Source of the DNA: an uncultured bacterium
GTDB lineage: Bacteria > Gemmatimonadota > Gemmatimonadetes > Palauibacterales > KS3-K002
Direction of reading: 5' to 3'
NCBI GenBank assembly: GCA_947581845.1
Contig: CANPVY010000198.1
Location: 1-6,624 of the forward strand
DNA: 6,624 nucleotides
In this document: positions 1 to 5,433 of the stretch, in pieces
Numbering within the stretch: position 1 is the stretch's first letter
Layout of the letters: every line of letters begins with the position of its first letter
Made by a program: the position numbers and the translations under genes
The notes under the pieces: generated by a model
Told to the model about the DNA's origin: nothing
Seen by the model: only the letters and a program-made list of their open reading frames with translations
Databases searched by the model: none

Positions 1-1687
1 CCGCGGCTACCAGCTCCGTGTGCACGCCGCGCTCGACGATCGCGCCGTCCTCCACCACCAGGATCAGGTCGGCGTCCTTCACCGCGGTGACGCGGTGCGA
101 GACGATGATGCTGGTTCGGCGGCGCAGTACGTCTTTCAAACCGTCGAGTATCGCTGCCTCGGTGTGCGTGTCCACCGACGACAGCGCGTCGTCGAGGATC
201 AGCACGGGCGCATCACGGGTGAGCGCGCGGGCCAGGGTCGCGCGCTGTTTCTGGCCGCCCGAGAGGTTGATGCCACGCTCGCCCAGCTGGGTGTCGTAGC
301 CTAGCGGGAACTCGCGGATGGTCTCGGCAAGTTGCGCGATCTCGGCGGCTTCTTCGATCCGCGCCTGGTCGTGGCCGTCGCTCAGCGCGAAGGCGATGTT
401 GGCCGCGAGGGTCTCTGAGAACAGGAAGGGCTCCTGCGGCACCATGGCGATGAGGCCGCGCAGCCGCGGGAGCGGCAGCTGACGGATCGGCACGCCGTCG
501 AGCAGGATCGCGCCGCGCTCGGGTTCGTACAGCCGCGGCAGTAGGCGGACGATGGAGCTCTTGCCGGAGCCGGTGCGCCCCACGATCGCGACGGTCTGCC
601 CGGGCTCGATGCGGAACGAGACGTCGCGCAGCACCCAGCGCTCGCTCGCGGGGTAGCGGAACCCGACGTTCCGGAACTCCACGGCGCCCTGCGGCACGGC
701 GATCTCCACTAGCGGCTCCACGTCGCGGATCGATGGCTCCTCCGTCATGATCTCCTGGATCCGGCGCATGGAGGCGGCGCCACGCTCGAACAGGTTGATG
801 ACCCAGCCGAGCGCGATCATTGGCCAGATGAGCTGCATCAGGTAGAAGATGAAGCCGACGAAATCACCGATCGTGATACGGTTCATGATCACGTCGCGGC
901 CGCCGACGCCGAGCACGATCACCACCCCCAACCCGGTGAGCAACATCAGAGTCGGGTGGAAGAGCCCCCAGATGCGGGCCAGGCGCACGTTGCGCCCCAT
1001 GTACTCGCGGTTCAGCTCGCCGAACTGCCGGGCTTGGGCGTCCTCCTGAACGTAGGCGCGCACGATGCGGGCGCCGGCCAGGTTCTCCTGCGCCATGGTG
1101 GAGATGCGCCCGAACTGTGCCTGGATCGCCTCGAACCGCTTGTGGATCTCGCGACCGAAGTAGACGGTCGCGACGGGCACCAGCGCGAGCGGTAGTATGG
1201 CCAGCACGGTGAGACGCGGATCGATGAGGACGAGCATCGTCAGTGCGATCAGCGACACGACCGCGGTGTTCACCAGGTACATGATGGCCGGGCCGACCAC
1301 CATCCGAACGGCGGGTATGTCGTTGGTGGCCCGGCTCATGAGTTCGCCGGTGGGGACCCGCTGGTAGAAGTCGGGCGCCAGCCGGAGCAGATGGGCGAAG
1401 TAGTCGTCGCGCAGGTCGGTCTCCACGTGCCGGCTCATGCCGTTCAGCAGCTGGCGCATGAAGTAGCGACCGATACCGCCGATCAGCGAGAAGCCGACAA
1501 TGGCGCCGGCGTACACCGCGAGCCCGGCGATCGTGATGCCCTGCTCCAGCGCGTCGATGGCCAGCTTGAGCAGGTAGGGCCAGGCGAGCGCGAACAAGTT
1601 GCTCACCACCACCAGGCTGAGCCCGGCGGTGATCCGGCCTCGATAACGGCGCGCGTAGGGTAGTAAGGGAGCGAGCTGCTTCAGCAC
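1..1687 (-). CDS. ABC exporter half-transporter (TMD-NBD), degenerate-site subunit; C-terminal end cut by window edge
   Basis: This is an inner-membrane ATP-driven exporter subunit with an N-terminal six-helix transmembrane domain (about residues 17-310) and a C-terminal ATPase domain (about 335-562). Seen in the sequence: A-loop Tyr345, Walker A GRTGSGKS at 370-377 (Lys376), Q-loop Gln418, X-loop LGERG just before the signature, signature LSGGQ at 475-479, Walker B ending in Asp499, D-loop SSVD at 503-506 and switch His531. The residue after the Walker B Asp is Asp500, not the usual catalytic Glu. In the TM287/288, BmrCD and MdlAB families an intact LSGGQ together with this Asp marks the subunit carrying the non-catalytic ATP site of a heterodimer. 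The chosen start is GTG at 1687-1685, 1 nt after the ggt stop. It gives an N-terminus typical of the family (MLKQLAPLLPYARRYRGR) but has only a weak GGGG ribosome site. The 562 visible residues compare with roughly 580-600 for the family, so only the tail is missing. The substrate cannot be inferred; drugs or lipids are usual for the family. Confidence 0.95.
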   Translation of the reverse strand, partial: MLKQLAPLLPYARRYRGRITAGLSLVVVSNLFALAWPYLLKLAIDALEQGITIAGLAVYAGAIVGFSLIGGIGRYFMRQLLNGMSRHVETDLRDDYFAHLLRLAPDFYQRVPTGELMSRATNDIPAVRMVVGPAIMYLVNTAVVSLIALTMLVLIDPRLTVLAILPLALVPVATVYFGREIHKRFEAIQAQFGRISTMAQENLAGARIVRAYVQEDAQARQFGELNREYMGRNVRLARIWGLFHPTLMLLTGLGVVIVLGVGGRDVIMNRITIGDFVGFIFYLMQLIWPMIALGWVINLFERGAASMRRIQEIMTEEPSIRDVEPLVEIAVPQGAVEFRNVGFRYPASERWVLRDVSFRIEPGQTVAIVGRTGSGKSSIVRLLPRLYEPERGAILLDGVPIRQLPLPRLRGLIAMVPQEPFLFSETLAANIAFALSDGHDQARIEEAAEIAQLAETIREFPLGYDTQLGERGINLSGGQKQRATLARALTRDAPVLILDDALSSVDTHTEAAILDGLKDVLRRRTSIIVSHRVTAVKDADLILVVEDGAIVERGVHTELVAA

Positions 1688-1688
1688 A

Positions 1689-3440
1689 TCAGTACCCCAA
1701 CGCCCTGCCGCCTTCCTGGCGCGGGTCGGACGCCCCGTACAGTGTGCCGTCCGGCGCCCGGACGATCAGCTGCACGTCGCCGAAGTAGTGGGTCGTCTGG
1801 TTGATCTCGTGGCCGTAAGTGGACAGGATCCCCCGTACTCGCGCTTCCAATCCGTTCTTCTCCACGTAGATCTCGTCAGGCAACAGCTGGTGATGAACGC
1901 GCGGTGCGTCCACCGCCGTGCGCACGTCCATGCCGTAGTCGATCACGTTGATGATCGCTTGGGCGACCGCGGTGATGATTCTGGGCCCGCCGGGTGAGCC
2001 GACGACGATGCGCAGCACGCCTTGCGGGTCCACAACGATGGTCGGCGTCATCGCCGAGAGTGGGCGGCGGCCCGGGCCGATCAGGTTGGCCTCGCTCTGG
2101 ACGAGCCCGTACTGATTCGGATAGCCGGCGCGGATTGTGAAGTCGTCCAGCTCGTTGTTGAGGAAGAAGCCGGCCCGCTCCACGACCACGCCCGACCCGT
2201 ACGAAGAATTGATCGTGGTGGTCACGGCGACGGCGTTGCCCTGGGCGTCGACGATCGAATAATGGGTGGTGTTGGTTCCCTCACTCAGCACCGGCACCCG
2301 GTTGAACGATTCCGAGTCCGAGGCGCGGGTGCGCGAGATGCTGGTTCGAAGCTCTGCGGCGTACTCGTCGCTGATGAGCCGTGCGATCGGCATCTCGACG
2401 AAGTCGGGGTCGCCCAGGTAGTAGTTGCGGTCGGCGAAGGCGCGGCGGAAGCTCTCCACGATGAGGTGGAGCGACTCCGCCTCGTTGAAGCCCAGGCTCC
2501 TCAGGTTGTACGCCTCCAGGATGTTGAGGATCTCGGCAAGCGTCACGCCACCCGACGACGGCGGCGGCATGGAGATGACTGTGTGGCCGCGATACTCGAA
2601 GACGATGGGATCGCGCCACTTCGCCCGGTAGCGGCTCAGGTCTTCGTGCGTGATCAGGCCATCGCCCTTCTGCATCTCCTCGACGATGAGGTCCGCGATG
2701 GGACCTCTGTAGAAGGCGTCTTTGCCCTGGCTGGCGATCAGGCCGAGCGTCGCCGCCAGCTGTGGCTGCCGCAGCACCGATCCGATGCGCGGCGCCTCGC
2801 CGCCGGGATAGAAGATCTGCCGGGTCGTCTCGAACTGGGTGAGGATGCTCGCCCTGGCCGCCAGTCCCCGGCTCAACCGTTCGTTGACGGTGAACCCGTT
2901 CTCGGCCAGGTCGATGGCCGGCGCCAGCAGATCCTCCCAGGGCACCGTGCCAAAGCGTCGGTGAAGCTCTGCCAGTCCTGCCACACTGCCCGGCACGCCC
3001 GACGCCAGGTGGCCGACGCGTGAGGCGTTGGTCGGCACCCCCTCGGTGTCCAGATACCGCTCGGGGATAGCCAGCAGTGGCGCCATCTCCCGGTAGTCGA
3101 GGGCCGCCATTTCGCCGTCAGCCATGCGGATCACGGCGAAGCCGCCGCCACCGAGGTTGCCGGCCGACGGCAAGACGACGGCGAGCGCGAATCCCACGGC
3201 GATTGCGGCGTCCACCGCGTTGCCACCGGCCTGCAGGACATCCAATCCCACCCGGGTCGCGCGCGCGTCGGTGGTTGCCACCATCCCCTGGGTTCCGGTT
3301 CCGATCGGCTCAAGGCCGCGGAACTCCCAGTCGAAGGGCAGGGAGATCCGTCGGGCCCCGGCGCCTGCACCGGGGCCCGCTGGCGGCGGCACGCAGGCCA
3401 GGCTGAAGCAAAGCACCAGAGAGAGGGTTATCCACCGCAT
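1689..3440 (-). CDS. ggt: Gamma-glutamyltransferase / glutathione hydrolase, probable lipoprotein
   Basis: This Ntn-hydrolase cleaves the gamma-glutamyl bond of glutathione and related compounds and transfers the glutamyl group to water or amino acids. The proenzyme self-cleaves into two subunits. With the start at 3440 the protein has 583 residues, close to E. coli Ggt, and the nucleophile in NTTHYS falls at Thr391, with cleavage expected after Asn390. Other visible family features are DYREMAP (Arg117, binding the substrate carboxylate), Asn411, Glu430, Asp433, PLSAMTPT (Ser462, Ala463), the GSPGG oxyanion motif at 481-485 and a lid loop with Tyr444. E. coli and human enzymes have Ser at the 463-equivalent position. 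The N-terminus MRWITLSLVLCFSLAC is a short signal ending in a lipobox-like SLAC (Cys16), followed by a Pro/Gly/Ala-rich linker, so the enzyme is probably lipid-anchored outside the cytoplasm. ATG 3440 has AAGGA 7 nt upstream. ATG 3458 is an alternative with a weaker site, and a still longer reading to 3551 would run inside nth. The gene lies between nth and the exporter in one operon. Confidence 0.95.
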   Translation of the reverse strand: MRWITLSLVLCFSLACVPPPAGPGAGAGARRISLPFDWEFRGLEPIGTGTQGMVATTDARATRVGLDVLQAGGNAVDAAIAVGFALAVVLPSAGNLGGGGFAVIRMADGEMAALDYREMAPLLAIPERYLDTEGVPTNASRVGHLASGVPGSVAGLAELHRRFGTVPWEDLLAPAIDLAENGFTVNERLSRGLAARASILTQFETTRQIFYPGGEAPRIGSVLRQPQLAATLGLIASQGKDAFYRGPIADLIVEEMQKGDGLITHEDLSRYRAKWRDPIVFEYRGHTVISMPPPSSGGVTLAEILNILEAYNLRSLGFNEAESLHLIVESFRRAFADRNYYLGDPDFVEMPIARLISDEYAAELRTSISRTRASDSESFNRVPVLSEGTNTTHYSIVDAQGNAVAVTTTINSSYGSGVVVERAGFFLNNELDDFTIRAGYPNQYGLVQSEANLIGPGRRPLSAMTPTIVVDPQGVLRIVVGSPGGPRIITAVAQAIINVIDYGMDVRTAVDAPRVHHQLLPDEIYVEKNGLEARVRGILSTYGHEINQTTHYFGDVQLIVRAPDGTLYGASDPRQEGGRALGY

Positions 3441-3447
3441 GACCAGT

Positions 3448-3452
3448 TCCTT
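3448..3452 (-). promoter_or_regulatory. Ribosome binding site deciding the ggt start
   Basis: AAGGA on the minus strand lies 7 nt before ATG 3440. The alternative ATG at 3458 has only GGGG in its upstream region, overlapping the nth stop. The choice changes the signal peptide n-region from MRKELVMR to MR but leaves the lipobox-like cysteine unchanged. Confidence 0.6.
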
Positions 3453-3465
3453 TCTCATGTGACCC

Positions 3466-4158
3466 CTAGCGGGTCTGCACGCCCACCTTCGGGCAGAGAT
3501 CCTCGAGGACGCAGTGGTTACAGGCAGGACGGCCTGCCCGGCAGACCGCACGCCCGTGCCGAATCAACTGAATATGGAACGCGAAACGCAACTCCGGCGG
3601 GACGGAACTGTCCCGGTTCAGCAATTCATGGGCTTGCTCGGCGGTGGCGCGGGCCGGAATGAGCCCGAGCCGGCGCGCCACCCGATGCACGTGCGTGTCG
3701 ACCGGCATGTAGGGTCGGCCGAGGGAGAAACAGAGCACGCAGGCGGCGGTCTTGACACCCACCCCACGCAAGCCCGTCAGGTATTCGATGATCTCGCCGT
3801 CCGTGAGATCCGCGAGGTGTGAGAGGTCGAGCTCGCCCTGCTCCTCGAACAGTGCGTTAAGCGTCTCCTGCAGCACCCGGGCCTTCTGCTTCCAGAGGCC
3901 GGCGGGCCGGATGGCCGCTTCCAGCTCGACCCGGGGCGCGACGCGCACCGCCTCCCAGTCGGCGAAGCGGGCACGGAGGGCCTGGTAGGCGCGGTCGCGG
4001 TTCGTATCGGACGTGTTCTGGCTGAGGATCGTGAGCATCAACTCGTCCAGCGGGTCGATACGCCGTCGCGTCGCGCGCCCGTAGCTACGTTCGAGACGCC
4101 GGGTCAGGGCGCGCACGCGTCGCCGGGTCGAGCGCGGGGGCGCCTTCGTCGCTACCAT
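3466..4158 (-). CDS. nth: Endonuclease III-like DNA glycosylase/AP lyase with 4Fe-4S cluster
   Basis: This base-excision repair enzyme removes oxidised pyrimidines from DNA and nicks the abasic site. At 230 residues it is slightly longer than E. coli Nth (about 211) because of a basic N-terminal extension rich in Arg (about residues 9-33). Seen in the sequence: a helix-hairpin-helix LRGVGVKTA at 130-138 with the lyase Lys136, catalytic Asp154 in PVDTHVHRV, and four cluster cysteines spaced C-x6-C-x2-C-x5-C (206, 213, 216, 222), the canonical pattern. The segment corresponding to the LSAQATD motif of E. coli Nth reads ILSQNTSDTN, so this belongs to a divergent Nth-like subgroup and its exact base preference is uncertain. 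Because the Lys is present, a bifunctional glycosylase/lyase is likelier than a MutY-type enzyme. The ATG start overlaps the end of the upstream amidohydrolase gene by 7 nt, with AAGG about 10 nt upstream, which suggests translational coupling. Confidence 0.93.
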   Translation of the reverse strand: MVATKAPPRSTRRRVRALTRRLERSYGRATRRRIDPLDELMLTILSQNTSDTNRDRAYQALRARFADWEAVRVAPRVELEAAIRPAGLWKQKARVLQETLNALFEEQGELDLSHLADLTDGEIIEYLTGLRGVGVKTAACVLCFSLGRPYMPVDTHVHRVARRLGLIPARATAEQAHELLNRDSSVPPELRFAFHIQLIRHGRAVCRAGRPACNHCVLEDLCPKVGVQTR

Positions 4159-5333
4159 TCGGCCAGCACCTTCTGCGCGGCAGCGGCCAGGACCGCGGCC
4201 CCGCGCGGCAGGCAGTTCTCATCGATATCGAAGCGGGGGGAGTGGTGGGTGCGCGGGTCAGCTTCAATGCCCGCGCCCAGCCAGAAGAAGCAGCCTGGCG
4301 CCTCTCGGGCCAGGAAGGCGAAGTCCTCGGCCCCCATGATCAGGTCGGCCACGCCGACATCCGCCTCGCCGACGACCGAGATGGCGGCGGCACGAACGAT
4401 GTCGTTCAGCCTGGCGTCGTTGATGACCGGTGGATTGCCTGACTTGATCTCGATTCGGCCTTCACCGCCCATGGCATCCGCAACCGCGAAAGCACGCCGC
4501 AGCTCCTCCTGCAGCTGCTCCCGCACCGCGAAGTCGAAGTAGCGTAGCGTGCCCGTAAGCTGAACCTCGCTGCTCAGGATATTCTCGGCCCTGCCACCCT
4601 CGATCTTGCCGAAAGTGATGACCGCCGGTTCCAGCGGGTCGATGCGCCGCGCGACGATCGCCTGCACGGCGAGAACCACATGCGCTGCCAGAACCACGGC
4701 GTCCAGGCCCTCATGCGGAAGCGCGGCGTGCGCACTGGCTCCCCGCACGACGCCGTGCAGCGTGTCGTTCCCCGCCATCAGCGGGCCCTCCCGGAACAGC
4801 ACCTGGCCCGTGGGCGACATCGAGGCGACATGCAGACCGATCACGGCATCCACACCTTCCAACGCGCCTTCCGCGATCATGCGCTGCGCGCCGCCCAGGT
4901 TCTCGTCGTCCGTCCTTTCCTCGGAAGGCTGGAAGATGAGCCGGATGCGGCCCGACGGCAGCGAGCCCTCCGCCGCGCTCTCCGCCAGCAGCCGAGCGGC
5001 ACCGAGGGCGCAGGCGACATGCGCGTCATGGCCGCACGCGTGCATGACGCCATCAACCCTCGAGCGGTAGGGAACGTCGTTCGCCTCCTGGATCGGCAGC
5101 GCGTCCATGTCGGCGCGCAGCGCCACCGTGCGGCCGGCCCCCGTGCTCAGCTGGCCGATGCAGCCGGTGCGCGCGACGCCGGTCCGGACCTCGTAGCCCA
5201 GCTGCCGAAGCCGCTCCGCCACCAGTGCGGCGGTTCGCCGCTCCTGGAACGCGAGTTCAGGGTGCGCGTGGATGTCGCGCCGGATCTCGACGAGTTCGGG
5301 GGCGAGCGCGCTGGCCCGTGACAGAAGCTCCAT
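4152..5333 (-). CDS. M20 family (M20D) metal-dependent amidohydrolase
   Basis: This is a cytoplasmic metalloenzyme of the hippurate hydrolase / IAA-amino acid hydrolase / N-acyl-amino acid amidohydrolase group, which cleaves amide bonds of N-acylated amino acids or small peptides. The 393-residue length is typical. Motifs in order are IHAHPELAFQE (21-31), LRADMDALPIQE (72-83), the metal-binding MHACGHDAH (Cys100, His102), QPSEE (Glu138-Glu139), GLHV (His168), a dimerisation-type lid domain from about 185 to 295 containing GASAHAALPHEG, MGAEDFAF (333-340), and HHSPRFDID with the final metal ligand at about His364. It is the first gene of the leftward operon. The start is ATG 5333 with GGGAGG 3 nt upstream. 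An in-frame TTG at 5369 would add 12 residues, but it overlaps the predicted -10 box and lacks family-like sequence. The substrate cannot be assigned from sequence. The neighbouring ggt would fit dipeptide or acyl-amino acid salvage. Confidence 0.95.
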   Translation of the reverse strand: MELLSRASALAPELVEIRRDIHAHPELAFQERRTAALVAERLRQLGYEVRTGVARTGCIGQLSTGAGRTVALRADMDALPIQEANDVPYRSRVDGVMHACGHDAHVACALGAARLLAESAAEGSLPSGRIRLIFQPSEERTDDENLGGAQRMIAEGALEGVDAVIGLHVASMSPTGQVLFREGPLMAGNDTLHGVVRGASAHAALPHEGLDAVVLAAHVVLAVQAIVARRIDPLEPAVITFGKIEGGRAENILSSEVQLTGTLRYFDFAVREQLQEELRRAFAVADAMGGEGRIEIKSGNPPVINDARLNDIVRAAAISVVGEADVGVADLIMGAEDFAFLAREAPGCFFWLGAGIEADPRTHHSPRFDIDENCLPRGAAVLAAAAQKVLAEW

Positions 5334-5336
5334 CTT

Positions 5337-5342
5337 CCTCCC
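5337..5342 (-). promoter_or_regulatory. Ribosome binding site of the M20 amidohydrolase
   Basis: GGGAGG on the minus strand lies 3 nt before ATG 5333. Spacing is short but the match to the anti-Shine-Dalgarno sequence is strong. It decides the start in favour of ATG 5333 over the upstream TTG. Confidence 0.65.
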
Positions 5343-5369
5343 GCCTAGCCTTTTGGGTCGAACGCGCAA

Positions 5370-5398
5370 ACTTTAGGTTTCCAGGCAGCGTTCGGCAA
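5370..5398 (-). promoter_or_regulatory. Candidate sigma70-type promoter of the leftward operon
   Basis: Read on the minus strand, TTGCCG (5398-5393) and TAAAGT (5375-5370) are separated by exactly 17 nt. Each matches the sigma70 consensus at four of six positions. Transcription would start near 5363, leaving a leader of about 30 nt before ATG 5333. This is consistent with that start and against the TTG at 5369. It is a pattern match only, in the single short gap where a promoter is expected. Confidence 0.4.
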
Positions 5399-5425
5399 CG
5401 GTGGCAACCGCAGTGGAGACAGCGC

Positions 5426-5432
5426 GAGGGGG
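5426..5432 (+). promoter_or_regulatory. Ribosome binding site of murQ
   Basis: GAGGGGG ends 1 nt before ATG 5434. Its GAGG core sits 4 nt from the start codon, which is close but workable. No comparable site precedes the upstream in-frame GTG at 5413. Confidence 0.5.
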
Positions 5433-5433
5433 T

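Larger units (their letters stand above)
5334..5433. other. Divergent intergenic region between the amidohydrolase operon and murQ
   Basis: This 100-nt gap is the only true intergenic region in the window and must hold the signals for transcription in both directions. The leftward promoter candidate is described separately. For murQ only a poor candidate is visible on the plus strand (TTGGGT at 5353-5358 and TAGGTT at 5374-5379, 15-nt spacing), and it would overlap the leftward -10 box. I see no clear inverted-repeat operator or terminator hairpin here. Confidence 0.6.

Noticed and set aside
1..1687. Exporter gene as a truncated pseudogene
   Set aside because: The frame is intact with all motifs. 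Only the window edge removes the last residues.
2022..3023. 333-codon open frame on the plus strand opposite ggt
   Set aside because: It lies entirely antisense to a clear gamma-glutamyltransferase with all active-site motifs. The translation is low-complexity, with no recognisable domain, as expected from GC-rich shadow frames.
3441..3551. Longer ggt start inside nth
   Set aside because: The extra N-terminal residues have no family similarity, would mask the signal peptide and would overlap nth by more than 80 nt. Good ribosome binding supports 3440.
4680..5321. 213-codon open frame on the plus strand opposite the amidohydrolase
   Set aside because: It is antisense to a complete M20 gene. 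The Arg/His/Ala-rich translation has no domain-like pattern.
5334..5369. Upstream TTG start for the amidohydrolase
   Set aside because: It falls at or before the predicted transcription start and adds a basic 12-residue tail. ATG 5333 has a strong GGGAGG site.
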